Shown here piece by piece: positions 42,206-52,918 of a stretch of DNA of 64,000 nucleotides. Location of the stretch: assembly GCF_049671645.1 (NCBI RefSeq), contig NZ_JBATVG010000024.1:158311-222310 (forward strand), read 5' to 3'. The position numbers and the translations under genes were made by a program. The stretch comes from Castellaniella sp049671645. Its GTDB lineage: Bacteria > Pseudomonadota > Gammaproteobacteria > Burkholderiales > Burkholderiaceae_B. The number at the start of each line of letters is the position of its first letter. The stretch's first letter is position 1. The notes below the pieces were generated by a model. It searched no databases and was not told the origin of the DNA. It worked only from the letters and a program-made list of their open reading frames with translations.

Positions 42206-42979
42206 TTGCTGGCCGATCCTCCCCCTTCCGGACCGACTTCCAGGACATCCACGCTCCGGCGCGTCCCGGTGGCCCCCGATTCAACCCGGTGCTCCACCTG
42301 TATGCTGAACGCGATCTGCCTGCCCTTGGGCATGACGCGTCAGGACGTCGTCAAGATGGATGAACTCATCAAGGAACGCATCCGGCTGCCCAAAGGCGGC
42401 ACCCTGTACCGCCAGGGAGAGGCCGCCGAGGCCATCTACGGCCTGCGTTCCGGGTCGGTCAAGACCCAGATCGAAGACGCCAACGGTCAGGTCCAGATCA
42501 CCGGATTCCTGCTGCCGGGGGAAATCCTGGGCATGGACGGGCTGATGAATGCCCAGCAGGTCTCGCACGCCATCGCCCTGGAAGACACGGAAGTCTGCAT
42601 CATCCGCCTGGATGAAATGGACAAGCTCGCCCCGCAACTGCCGACCCTGAACCTGCAGCTGCGCCGCCTGATGAGCAAGGAAATCAACCGATCGCACCAG
42701 CAACTGCTGGCGCTGGGCAACCTGCGATCCGAACAGAGACTGGCCGCCTTTTTGCTGAATCTGTCGCAACGGCTGCAGGTCCTGGGCTATTCGCCCTACG
42801 AATTCATTCTGCGCATGAGCCGCGAGGAAATCGGCAATTTCCTGGGGCTGACGCTGGAAACCGTCAGCCGGCTGTTCTCGCGCTTCGCCCGCGAGGGCCT
42901 GATCCGCGTCCAGCAGCGCGAAGTCCATCTCCTGGACATCGCCGGCCTGCAGGAACTATCGGGCGCGGATTGCGGCTGA
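42206..42979 (+). CDS. fnr: FNR-type oxygen-sensing transcriptional regulator
   Basis: A 257-residue Crp/Fnr protein. The N-terminal cysteines C29, C32 and C38 (RCSTCMLNAICL) plus C131 (DTEVCIIRL) match the 4Fe-4S ligands of FNR. The C-terminal helix-turn-helix reads MSREEIGNFLGLTLETVSRLFSRFAREGLI, with the ETVSR specificity residues for TTGAT half sites. The start must be upstream of the cysteines, where no ATG exists; TTG at 42206 or GTG at 42269 are the choices and the exact start is open. TATAAT at 42147-42152 is a possible -10. Expected to act on the two FNR boxes beside the cco genes. Confidence 0.9.
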   Translation: MLADPPPSGPTSRTSTLRRVPVAPDSTRCSTCMLNAICLPLGMTRQDVVKMDELIKERIRLPKGGTLYRQGEAAEAIYGLRSGSVKTQIEDANGQVQITGFLLPGEILGMDGLMNAQQVSHAIALEDTEVCIIRLDEMDKLAPQLPTLNLQLRRLMSKEINRSHQQLLALGNLRSEQRLAAFLLNLSQRLQVLGYSPYEFILRMSREEIGNFLGLTLETVSRLFSRFAREGLIRVQQREVHLLDIAGLQELSGADCG

Positions 42980-42983
42980 CCGG

Positions 42984-43235
42984 TCAATCCACCGGATCGC
43001 CGAATTCATCCAGCACCACCCCCCGGGGGGCGATGCGCAAGGTCAGGGCGCTGGATAGCGCCGCCATGCCCCAGAACAGAAAGAACCCCAGGGTATAGAC
43101 CGTCGGGCGGCTGGCCCGGAACTGCCCCATGAACACCAGATCCAAGGGGTCCACCAGCGCAAACACGATCCCGCTGGCCGCGCCGCCCATCAAAAAAGAG
43201 GGCCATAAAATCCACATCAGATTGCGTGCCTTCAA
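42984..43235 (-). CDS. Small two-helix membrane protein at the end of the cco cluster
   Basis: An 83-residue protein starting with TTG at 43235, seven bases after AGGAGA (upstream reading in this frame is just shadow sequence). Two membrane helices are clear: WILWPSFLMGGAASGIVFAL and VYTLGFFLFWGMAALSSAL, linked by DPLDLVFMGQFRASRPT, with an acidic tail. Downstream of ccoH by 29 bp. I do not recognise a characterised family; its place suggests a role in cbb3 oxidase assembly. Ends four bases from the fnr stop on the other strand. Confidence 0.72.
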   Translation of the reverse strand: MKARNLMWILWPSFLMGGAASGIVFALVDPLDLVFMGQFRASRPTVYTLGFFLFWGMAALSSALTLRIAPRGVVLDEFGDPVD

Positions 43236-43264
43236 AGCCGTTCTCCTGGGTTGGACTGTTCTGC

Positions 43265-43477
43265 TTACTGCCCCGTCTGGGCGGGCGGCGCCACTACCAG
43301 GCCCTGGCGCGCTCCGCCGTCCTGGATTTCCTGGTCGCCATACGACTGGAAAGCCAGGGCAATGGTGATGACGCAGCCGACAATGGCCACTGCCGGCCCC
43401 AGCAACAGGAACCAGGGCCAACGATGCCGCCACCAAGGCTGGCCTTCGGACAATTGTTCGCGCGTCGTGGTTGGCAT
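43265..43477 (-). CDS. ccoH: CcoH/FixH-like small membrane protein
   Basis: A 70-residue protein with one membrane helix, WWRHRWPWFLLLGPAVAIVGCVITIALAF, preceded by a short cytoplasmic segment and followed by about 28 residues. The W-x3-WPWFLLLGPA pattern is that of FixH/CcoH N-termini, but the family's larger periplasmic domain is missing, as in other short betaproteobacterial forms. ATG follows AGGAAG at six bases. It lies 13 bp after ccoG. Confidence 0.75.
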   Translation of the reverse strand: MPTTTREQLSEGQPWWRHRWPWFLLLGPAVAIVGCVITIALAFQSYGDQEIQDGGARQGLVVAPPAQTGQ

Positions 43478-43490
43478 GATAGCTTCCTGA

Positions 43491-44996
<1,506 letters not shown>

Positions 44997-45016
44997 GGTG
45001 TTTCCTGGTTGCTTGC

Positions 45017-45919
45017 TTAACGATTGGACTGTCCCCAGACCCAGGCGGCCAGCAGGCGGATCTGTTCCGGAGTCAGATACGCTTCCTGGGCGGGCATCCG
45101 GTTATCCCGCCCATTCAGGATCGTCTCGACGATGGTGGCTTCGGAACTGCCGTACAGCCAGACGCCGTCCGTCAGGTTGGGAGCTCCCACCAGGGGATTG
45201 CCCTTGCCCTCGGCGCCGTGACAGGCCGCGCAGTAGGTATCGAAGCCGCGCTTGCCCGCATTGATGCGCAAGGGATCATGGGCCAGGCCGGTGAAAGACC
45301 GCACGTACTGTGCGATGGCCGAGGCGTCTTCCGGCTTGATCACGGCGCCCCAGGCCGGCATCACGCCGTGCCGGCCCTTGGTGATGGTCTGCAGGATCTG
45401 ATCCGGCGAACCGCCCCACAGCCAGTCGCCATCCACCAGGTTGGGGAAGCCGCGGCTTCCCTTGGCATCGGACCCATGGCACTGCGCGCAGTTGTTCAGG
45501 AACAGGCGCTGGCCGATGTCCCGCGCCTGATCGTCCTTGGCGATGTCGGGAATCGGCATCTCGCGGAAGCGCTCGTAGACGGGCTGGATCCGCGCATTCA
45601 GGGCTTCCTGTTCCTGCAGCACCTGCTTGCCGGCCGTGAAGCCGAGCGTGCCCTTCCAGCTGCCAAGCCCCGGATACAGCACCAGATAGCCCAGCGCGAA
45701 CGCGCACAGCAACAGGTACATCACCGTCCACCAGCGCGGCACCGGATTGTTCAATTCGGTCAGGTCGCCGTCCCAGACGTGGCCGGTGCTTTCCACCGCC
45801 TTGACGTCGCGCTTGAGCCAGGCGCGCTGGGAAAACAACAGGTACACGCACCAGACGATGCCGCCCAGCGCGATGACGGCAATGTAATAGCTCCAGAAAC
45901 TGCTGATGAAGTCACTCAT
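45017..45919 (-). CDS. ccoP: cbb3 oxidase diheme subunit CcoP
   Basis: A 300-residue subunit with an N-terminal membrane helix (about 8-28), a second helix (WTVMYLLLCAFALGYLVLYPGLG) and two c-type heme sites, CAQCH and CAACH, each with a downstream methionine region (HGVMPAWG, NRMPAQEAYL). Carries electrons to CcoO and CcoN. Its start overlaps ccoQ by eight bases. Confidence 0.95.
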   Translation of the reverse strand: MSDFISSFWSYYIAVIALGGIVWCVYLLFSQRAWLKRDVKAVESTGHVWDGDLTELNNPVPRWWTVMYLLLCAFALGYLVLYPGLGSWKGTLGFTAGKQVLQEQEALNARIQPVYERFREMPIPDIAKDDQARDIGQRLFLNNCAQCHGSDAKGSRGFPNLVDGDWLWGGSPDQILQTITKGRHGVMPAWGAVIKPEDASAIAQYVRSFTGLAHDPLRINAGKRGFDTYCAACHGAEGKGNPLVGAPNLTDGVWLYGSSEATIVETILNGRDNRMPAQEAYLTPEQIRLLAAWVWGQSNR

Positions 45920-46088
45920 GGGGATCCCCGGCATTCTTGTCGTTCTGATATTCCTCGGGCAGGGCGAAAGGCAGCTGCGCCGCCTGCCGGTTGGCCTCGG
46001 CGCGACGCGCCGACCAGGCCCACCAGACGATGCCGGCGAATGTCAGCATCGCCAACCCCGTCACCAGTCCATTGATCACGGCGAGCAT
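45912..46088 (-). CDS. ccoQ: cbb3 oxidase small subunit CcoQ
   Basis: A 58-residue protein: one membrane helix (LVTGLAMLTFAGIVWWAWSA), then a charged tail (RRAEANRQAAQLPFALPEEY). The WWAWS motif and size are standard for CcoQ/FixQ. It starts one base after the ccoO stop and overlaps ccoP by eight bases. Confidence 0.93.
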   Translation of the reverse strand: MLAVINGLVTGLAMLTFAGIVWWAWSARRAEANRQAAQLPFALPEEYQNDKNAGDPHE

Positions 46089-46089
46089 C

Positions 46090-46746
46090 TCAGCGGCCTC
46101 CGCTCTTCATGGTCTGTTCGGCCACGGCGCGGCCCCCCACGCCCAGCCCCTGCAGATAGGCGACCACGGCGTCTTCCTCGGTCCTGCCCTTCAGGGCTTC
46201 AGGAGCGGCGGCGATCTCCGCATCGGTATAGGGCACCCCCAGGGTGCGCAGGACCTTCATGCGTTCCTGGACGTCGGCGCCCTCCACCGTGTTCTGCTGC
46301 AGCCAGGGATAGGCCGGCATATTGGATTCCTTGACCACATCGCGCGGATTGCGCAGGTGGATGCGATGCCATTCGTCGGAATAGCGCTGCCCCACGCGGG
46401 CCAGGTCCGGACCGGTGCGCTTGGAGCCCCACAGGAAGGGATGGTCGTACACGGATTCGGCGGCGATGGAATACGGACCGTAACGCTGGACTTCGGACTG
46501 CAGCTTGCGGATCTGCTGCGAGTGACAGCCCACGCAGCCTTCGCGGATGTAGACGTCGCGCCCGACCAGGCGCAGGGCCTCGTAGGGCTTGACGCCTTCG
46601 ACGGCCGTCGTCGTGGAATGCTGGAAGAACAGCGGGATGATCTGCACCAGGCCGGAAAAGGACACCACCAGGATGCTGAAGACGATCAGCAGGCCGACGT
46701 TGCGCTCCAGCAATTCATGCGAAAAGCGTTTCTTGCTACCAGACAT
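46090..46746 (-). CDS. ccoO: cbb3 oxidase monoheme subunit CcoO
   Basis: A 218-residue membrane-anchored cytochrome c. N-terminal helix VGLLIVFSILVVSFSGLVQIIPLFF; heme motif GCVGCHSQQIR; axial Met region ESNMPAYPWL. RYGPYSIAAESVYDHPFLWGSKRTGPDLARVG is a signature block of FixO. Starts 10 bp after ccoN. Confidence 0.95.
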   Translation of the reverse strand: MSGSKKRFSHELLERNVGLLIVFSILVVSFSGLVQIIPLFFQHSTTTAVEGVKPYEALRLVGRDVYIREGCVGCHSQQIRKLQSEVQRYGPYSIAAESVYDHPFLWGSKRTGPDLARVGQRYSDEWHRIHLRNPRDVVKESNMPAYPWLQQNTVEGADVQERMKVLRTLGVPYTDAEIAAAPEALKGRTEEDAVVAYLQGLGVGGRAVAEQTMKSGGR

Positions 46747-46756
46747 GGTCAACTCC

Positions 46757-48238
46757 TCAGGCCGATGCCGGGACGGCGGTTGCGGGAACGGCACGGGCGT
46801 CCGGACTGTCCAGCGGCACCAGGGGGTTCACCCGCTGCTGGCCGCGAACGGTCAGCCAGGTGTTCCAGGCCATCAGGCACATGCCCGACAGGAAGAACAG
46901 CCCGCCGATCATGCGGATGAAGTAGAAGGGATACGTGGACTTGACGACCTCGACAAAGCTGTAGGTCAAGGTGCCGTCCACGCCCGTGGCGCGCCACATC
47001 AGCCCCTGCATCACGCCGGCGATCCACATGGCGGCGATGTAGAGCACCACCCCCAGCGTGGCCAGCCAGAAGTGCAGATTGATCAGGTCCGGGCGAGCCA
47101 TGCTTTCCCGGCCGTACAGGCGCGGAATCAGGTAGTACAGCGAACCGAAAGTGATCATGGCCACCCAGCCCAGAGCGCCCGCGTGCACGTGGCCCACCGT
47201 CCAGTCGGTGTAGTGCGACAGGGCGTTCACGGTGCGGATCGACATCATGGACCCTTCGAACGTGGCCATGCCGTAGAAGGACAGCGCCACCACCAGGAAC
47301 TTCAGGATCGGATCGGTGCGCAATTTATGCCAGGCGCCGGACACCGTCATGATGCCGTTGATCATGCCGCCCCAGGACGGCGCCAGCAGGATCAGCGAGA
47401 ACGCCATGCCCAGCGACTGGGTCCAGTCGGGCAGCGAGGTATACAGCAGGTGGTGCGGCCCCGCCCACATATACGTGAAGGCCAGCGCCCAGAAGTGCAC
47501 GATGGACAGGCGATAGGAATAGATCGGACGTCCGGCCTGCTTGGGCACGAAGTAATACATCATGCCCAGGAAGCTGGTCGTCAGGAAGAAGCCCACGGCA
47601 TTGTGACCGTACCACCATTGCACCATGGCGTCCTGCACCCCGGCGTAGGCGGAATACGACTTCCACATCGACACCGGCAATTCCAGGTTGTTGAAGATGT
47701 GCAGGATGGCGATGGTCAGGATGTAGGACCCGAAGAACCAGTTGGCCACATAGATGTGCTTGACGCGGCGCTTGGCGATGGTGCCGAAGAACACGATGGC
47801 GTAGGCCACCCAGACCAGCGTGATCAGGATGTCGATGGGCCATTCGAGTTCGGCATATTCCTTGGTCGAGGTATAGCCCAGGGGAAGGGTGATGACGGCG
47901 CCCACCAGCACGGCCTGCCAGCCCCAGAAAGTGAAGGCCGCCAACTTGTCGGAGAACAGCCGCACCTGACAGGTGCGCTGCACCACGTAGTAGGACGTGG
48001 CGAACAGGGCGCTGCCGCCAAAGGCGAAGATCACGCCATTGGTGTGCAGCGGACGCAGGCGCCCATAGCTGAGCCATGGCGTGTTGAAGTTCAGTTCCGG
48101 CCAGATCAGCTGCGATGCGATCAGCACCCCGACCGCCATCCCCACCACACCCCAGAAAATCGTCGCGATGGTGAACTGCCGGACGACGCCGTAGTTGAAG
48201 GTTTCGGCCGGTGTTCCCGTATGCCCGGTCGTGCCCAT
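46757..48238 (-). CDS. ccoN: cbb3 oxidase catalytic subunit CcoN
   Basis: The heme-copper oxidase subunit with high-spin heme b3 and CuB. The 493 residues contain 12 helices; conserved His are in RPLHTNGVIFAFGG, QWWYGHNAVGFFLT (CuB/Tyr crosslink region), AGPHHLLYTSLPDW, DWTVGHVHAGALGWVAM and INLHFWLATLG. ATG follows GAGGGGAACGCTT. A perfect FNR box with matching -10 lies 78 bp upstream, so it should be induced at low oxygen. Confidence 0.96.
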   Translation of the reverse strand: MGTTGHTGTPAETFNYGVVRQFTIATIFWGVVGMAVGVLIASQLIWPELNFNTPWLSYGRLRPLHTNGVIFAFGGSALFATSYYVVQRTCQVRLFSDKLAAFTFWGWQAVLVGAVITLPLGYTSTKEYAELEWPIDILITLVWVAYAIVFFGTIAKRRVKHIYVANWFFGSYILTIAILHIFNNLELPVSMWKSYSAYAGVQDAMVQWWYGHNAVGFFLTTSFLGMMYYFVPKQAGRPIYSYRLSIVHFWALAFTYMWAGPHHLLYTSLPDWTQSLGMAFSLILLAPSWGGMINGIMTVSGAWHKLRTDPILKFLVVALSFYGMATFEGSMMSIRTVNALSHYTDWTVGHVHAGALGWVAMITFGSLYYLIPRLYGRESMARPDLINLHFWLATLGVVLYIAAMWIAGVMQGLMWRATGVDGTLTYSFVEVVKSTYPFYFIRMIGGLFFLSGMCLMAWNTWLTVRGQQRVNPLVPLDSPDARAVPATAVPASA

Positions 48239-48315
48239 AAGCGTTCCCCTCAGAACAAGGTTAAGACATTGATTTTTGAAAACCTGAATAATCCCTGAAG
48301 CGCCCGAAATCAGCC

Positions 48316-48329
48316 TTGATCTACATCAA
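48316..48329 (-). promoter_or_regulatory. FNR box and class II promoter of ccoN
   Basis: TTGATCTACATCAA is a perfect match to the FNR/ANR consensus. On the minus strand, 22 bases after it, lies GATTAT (complement of 48288-48293), the exact spacing of a class II FNR promoter centred at -41.5. The start would be near 48281, leaving a 43-nt leader. Confidence 0.88.
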
Positions 48330-48343
48330 TCCATTCGGGAACA

Positions 48344-48487
48344 TCAGCGATCGTCGTCTTCCAGGATGGCGGCGGCCGCATCCCGGGTGTCGTCGAACTG
48401 GCCGGCGAAGATCGCCCACCAGAACGCCACGCCGATTCCCAGGACGAACAGCAGGGAAACCGGCAGCAACAGGAAAAGCGCATCCAT
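48344..48487 (-). CDS. ccoS: cbb3 oxidase assembly protein CcoS
   Basis: A 47-residue protein, MDALFLLLPVSLLFVLGIG then VAFWWAIFAGQFDDTRDAAA and a short acidic tail: one membrane helix followed by the FWWA-x2-GQFDD motif that defines CcoS/FixS. Needed for cofactor insertion in the cbb3 oxidase. It starts 9 bp after the ccoI-like stop and ends 15 bp before the ccoN FNR box. Confidence 0.93.
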   Translation of the reverse strand: MDALFLLLPVSLLFVLGIGVAFWWAIFAGQFDDTRDAAAAILEDDDR

Positions 48488-48496
48488 GGCGGGACC

Positions 48497-49468
48497 TCAG
48501 GCCGGCTCGGCGGCCATGGCGCCCGCTTCAGGGCCGGCCACGCGCGTCAAGCGCCAGGCATTGGCGGCCACCGCCAGCGAGGACACCAGCATGGTGATCG
48601 CCGCCAGCCAGGGCTGCACCCAGCCGAACGCCGCCAGCGGCGTCATCAGCACATGCCAGACCAGGGAACCGAGCAGGTTCTGCCGGGCGATGCGGCGCGT
48701 CGCCCGATCGGCGAGCGGCGACGGGCCCGCATCCACCCTCGCGTCCGCACGCCGGCCATCCGGCTGCCCCGCCCTGTCGCGCAGCACGGCGGCGCGCCGG
48801 GCTGCCAGGGCGGCGGGCACCGACATCGACAGCGCGCAGGGACAGCTCATGACCAGCAAGGCGACCATGACCGCGACCGCCTGATCGGGCCAGGTCTGCC
48901 ACCAGAACCACCCCACCGCGGCGGCCAGCAGGATCTGGATGCAGACGAACCAGAAAGCCAGCCGGTCCGCCAGGCGCAACAGCGCCGCATCCGCCGCCGG
49001 ATGCTCGTCCACCGCCTGGCGGGCGCACAATTCCAGGAAGCGGGCGGTGAGCAGAAAGGCCACGAACATGGACACGGAATCGAAATAGACTTCGCCCGCA
49101 TCGCGCCAGGTGGCCGACACGCTGGGGATGAAGGCCGCCAGGATGCCCAGGGCCACCGGCACGTCCATGCCGATCCGGCCCCGGCTCAGGCTGCGCCAGG
49201 CGCCCCGCCAGACCGGCCAGGCGCAATACAACACCAGCGGCACGCACAGCACCAGGCTGAGCCAGTTCATCAGCACGATGGCCTGCTCCAGCGACCGCTG
49301 TGCATCCGCCGCGCGCGCGCCATGGCGCAGATAGCCGGGGAAAGCCAGCATCATGACCTGCATCATGATCAGCCAGGCCAGTCCGGTGCGCGCCAGCATG
49401 TGCCGGCGCGAACGGCGCATGGCGTCGCTCATGTCCGGCGGAGGCGTGAAAAGAGAAGATGTGCGCAT
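48497..49468 (-). CDS. CcoI-like protein reduced to the membrane domain of a copper P-type ATPase
   Basis: A 323-residue relative of CcoI/FixI. It keeps LARTGLAWLIMMQVMMLAFPGYL (helices 1-2), VYFDSVSMFVAFLLTARFLELCAR (helices 3-4), the copper motif SCPCALSMSVPAALAARR (C209-P-C211) and the final pair LGSLVWHVLMTPLAAFGWVQPWLAAITMLVSSLAVAANAWRLTR-like helices. Missing are the N-terminal metal-binding domain, the actuator loop with TGE, and the whole phosphorylation and nucleotide domain with DKTGT: only about 25 residues separate the CPC helix from the last two helices. It therefore cannot hydrolyse ATP. The frame is intact, the FNR promoter is well formed and ccoS follows directly, so it looks expressed. 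The FNR promoter predicts +1 on the ATG at 49468; M13 (49432) is another possible start. Confidence 0.85.
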   Translation of the reverse strand: MRTSSLFTPPPDMSDAMRRSRRHMLARTGLAWLIMMQVMMLAFPGYLRHGARAADAQRSLEQAIVLMNWLSLVLCVPLVLYCAWPVWRGAWRSLSRGRIGMDVPVALGILAAFIPSVSATWRDAGEVYFDSVSMFVAFLLTARFLELCARQAVDEHPAADAALLRLADRLAFWFVCIQILLAAAVGWFWWQTWPDQAVAVMVALLVMSCPCALSMSVPAALAARRAAVLRDRAGQPDGRRADARVDAGPSPLADRATRRIARQNLLGSLVWHVLMTPLAAFGWVQPWLAAITMLVSSLAVAANAWRLTRVAGPEAGAMAAEPA

Positions 49469-49502
49469 AGGGGGACTATAGCCACGCGCCGGGGCGGAAA
49501 CT

Positions 49503-49516
49503 TTGATACAGATCAA
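49503..49516. promoter_or_regulatory. FNR box of the ccoI-like/ccoS promoter
   Basis: TTGATACAGATCAA, a perfect FNR site. On the minus strand TATAGT (complement of 49475-49480) follows after 22 bases, a class II arrangement, and +1 falls on the ATG at 49468. The same box lies about 58 bp upstream of the likely start of the divergent marR-type gene and might also act there. Confidence 0.85.
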
Positions 49517-49552
49517 GGCTCTTCTCCAACCCTGGGCGCAACAGGGTTTTGG

Positions 49553-49583
49553 GTATATAATTTGAATTGCAAATCAATTTATA
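49553..49583 (+). promoter_or_regulatory. Promoter and palindromic operator of the marR/FUSC pair
   Basis: TATAAT at 49556-49561 is a -10 without a good -35. It is followed by ATTTG-AATTG-CAAAT (a perfect inverted repeat with a five-base spacer), part of a wider AT-rich symmetric stretch from TATATAA to TTTATAT. This is the likely autoregulatory site of the MarR protein encoded 14 bp downstream. Confidence 0.6.
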
Positions 49584-49596
49584 TGAACCGCCTGCA

Positions 49597-50088
49597 ATGA
49601 TCGCTACTTCAACGCCCCGTTCCCGTTTCGGCATCCGCTTTTCGCTCCTGGCCCGCCGCTGGCGGCGCAGGCTCGACGCGCATCTCGCGCAGGCCGGGCT
49701 CACGGACGCGACCTGGGTGCCGCTGATCCATCTGGACGAGACCGGCGGCGGCATGACGCAGAAAGACCTGGCTCTGCTGGTCGGAGTCGATGGGTCCAGC
49801 CTGGTCCGGGTGCTCGATATTCTCGAACGCCAGGGTCTGATCGAACGGCGCCGCAGCGAGACCGACGGGCGCGCCCGGCTGGTGCATCTCACGCCGGACG
49901 GCAAGCGCCGCGTGGCCGGCATCCGCCAGGAACTCGGCGCCGGCGAACGCGCCCTGCTGAGCGGCCTGTCCGAAGACGAAATCGATACCCTGTTGCGATG
50001 CTTCGATCGCATCGACGAGCGGATCGCCGCGCTTGAAAATGCGGCGCCGCCGCCCCCCCAGTCACAGGCCGCGCAACATGTCAGATAA
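49597..50088 (+). CDS. MarR-family transcriptional regulator
   Basis: A 163-residue MarR protein: WVPLIHLDETGGGMTQKDLALLVGVDGSSLVRVLDILERQGLIERRRSETDGRARLVHLTPDGKRRVAGI is a complete winged helix with the DGRAR wing. Start at 49597 (MIATSTPRSR). It overlaps the FUSC-type gene by 11 bp, and probably controls this two-gene operon in response to an aromatic or phenolic compound, as in similar pairs. Confidence 0.88.
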   Translation: MIATSTPRSRFGIRFSLLARRWRRRLDAHLAQAGLTDATWVPLIHLDETGGGMTQKDLALLVGVDGSSLVRVLDILERQGLIERRRSETDGRARLVHLTPDGKRRVAGIRQELGAGERALLSGLSEDEIDTLLRCFDRIDERIAALENAAPPPPQSQAAQHVR

Positions 50089-51202
50089 CAGCCTCCCGGC
50101 CGCCCTGCGGGCCAACCGGCGCGATGCGCTGCGCCAAGTCCTGCATGCACGCCGCTTCGAAGAAAGTCTCAGGCTGGGCACGCAGCCCTCGGTGCGCAAC
50201 TCGGCGCTCGCGGGCCTGCAAGCGGCGTTGGCCACCGCCGTTTCCGTATCGCTGTTCCTGCTCTCGCCCTGGGCTCATCTGGTGGGCTTCGCCTCGCTGG
50301 GCGCGCTGGTGGCGCTGTTCGGGCGCTTCGCCCCCCGGCGCAGCCGCGCGGGCATCGTGCTGCAGTGCGCGTTCTGGCAGTCTTTCGCCGTCTTCGCCAT
50401 GTCTGCGACCGCCTGGCTGGGCTGGCCGCCGGCGGCGCAGCTGACCCTGCTGGCCGTGTCCTGCGGCTTCTATCTGCTGCTCTGCTTTCGACGCCGGTTC
50501 GGCGCGCCCGGCCCGCTGATCTTCATCTTCGCGGTCGGCGCGGCGATGACGGATGCACTGGACCTGTCGCAGGTCGTCGAACGCACGCTGGCCACTGCGG
50601 GCGCCGCCCTGCTAGCCTGGCTGATCTGCGTCGCCAGCGAGGCCCTGCGCCACCCGCCTACACCTGAGCGCCCCTTTCCGAAAGACCCGGAACGGTCCCT
50701 GGGTGAACTGGGCTTCATGGCGACGCGCGTCGCCATTGCGGCGCTGATCGTCATCCTCGCCAGCCATGCCCTCGGTGCAAGCCACCCGGCCTGGGCGGCC
50801 ATGGGCGCGGTCGCCGTCATGCAGGGCAGCCATCTTCACATCAGCATGCACCGCGCCCTACAGCGGATGGCCGGCACGCTGATCGGCGCAGCGATGACAT
50901 GGCTGCTGCTCATCCAGCAGCCCTCGGCCTGGCCGATCATCGTTGCCCTGATGCTGCTGCAAGTACTCACCGAAATCGTGATCGGCGCGAACTACGGACT
51001 CGGGCAGGCGCTCGTCACGCCCATGGCGCTGCTGATGACCTATCTGGCCACGCCCGCCGCTGACGCAGCCATGGCGCCCGAACGAGTGGTCGATACGATA
51101 CTGGGCGCGCTGGTCGGCATGGTGATCGCCGTGGCGCTCTCAAGCGCCGAGGACCGGCGGGCGCTGGCGCGCCATCATCAGTCCTCGCACCCGTGCGGCT
51201 GA
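50078..51202 (+). CDS. FUSC-family membrane protein (aromatic acid exporter type)
   Basis: A 374-residue inner-membrane protein with two sets of hydrophobic helices (about 45-190 and 215-360) of the fusaric acid resistance type. The second half begins TRVAIAALIVILASHALGASHPAWAAMGAVAVMQGSHLHISMHRALQRMAGTLIGA, matching the FUSC_2 repeat HPAW..M..... R...RI.GT..G. The large soluble domain of AaeB is absent. Encoded with a MarR regulator, so export of an aromatic acid or drug is plausible. Confidence 0.8.
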   Translation: MSDNSLPAALRANRRDALRQVLHARRFEESLRLGTQPSVRNSALAGLQAALATAVSVSLFLLSPWAHLVGFASLGALVALFGRFAPRRSRAGIVLQCAFWQSFAVFAMSATAWLGWPPAAQLTLLAVSCGFYLLLCFRRRFGAPGPLIFIFAVGAAMTDALDLSQVVERTLATAGAALLAWLICVASEALRHPPTPERPFPKDPERSLGELGFMATRVAIAALIVILASHALGASHPAWAAMGAVAVMQGSHLHISMHRALQRMAGTLIGAAMTWLLLIQQPSAWPIIVALMLLQVLTEIVIGANYGLGQALVTPMALLMTYLATPAADAAMAPERVVDTILGALVGMVIAVALSSAEDRRALARHHQSSHPCG

Positions 51203-51284
51203 ATGCGCCTGCGTCTCCGCATCCTCGGCTCCCGCCGACGCTTCAATCGCGCTGTCTCGTCAGGAGCTCGCCCTCCCGGGCGCG

Positions 51285-51310
51285 AAAAAAGGGAAGGCGC
51301 GAGCCTTCCC
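51285..51310 (-). terminator. Terminator of aceA
   Basis: On the minus strand GGGAAGGC-TCGC-GCCTTCCC is followed by TTTTTT. It lies 55 bp after the aceA stop and could also act weakly on the converging FUSC gene. Confidence 0.9.
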
Positions 51311-51364
51311 AAAAGCACACCTCAGGGGGACCCCTCTTTCCCCCTGCCCTCTCGGTGATAATGC

Positions 51365-52684
<1,320 letters not shown>

Positions 52685-52764
52685 GGTGTTGCTCCTGAGT
52701 AGGTGAAAACAAGAAACCGTTGAAAACAGTCTACGCTTATGCTGCAGTGCACACATGACTTATA

Positions 52765-52918
52765 TCTTATATAAGACAGAAAATATTATTCTTATAATTC
52801 ATCATGTTATTAATTACATTTCATGTGATGAAATAAATTTCCTGATCATGAAAAACGCGTCAATGCGGCGCAGCACGGATTTTTCACATCCCAAAACCAT
52901 GCTTTCATCATGTGAAAT
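52765..52918. promoter_or_regulatory. Cluster of palindromes between aceA and queF
   Basis: Four symmetric elements: TCTTATATAAGA at 52765-52776 (perfect, 12 bp); TTTCATGTGATGAAA at 52820-52834; TTTCCTGATCATGAAA at 52839-52854; TTTCATCATGTGAAA at 52904-52918. The last three share TTTCA/TGAAA arms, and the first and third of these are variants of one 15-bp site (TTTCAYRTGATGAAA read on opposite strands) whose centres are 84 bp apart, eight helical turns. They look like binding sites of one regulator acting on aceA, queF or both. The rest of the 365-bp gap is AT-rich without a visible gene. Confidence 0.55.

Noticed and set aside
48497..49468. Calling the ccoI-like gene a pseudogene
   Set aside because: The frame is open, the membrane helices and CPC motif are kept, the promoter is well formed and ccoS follows directly; loss is confined to complete soluble domains.
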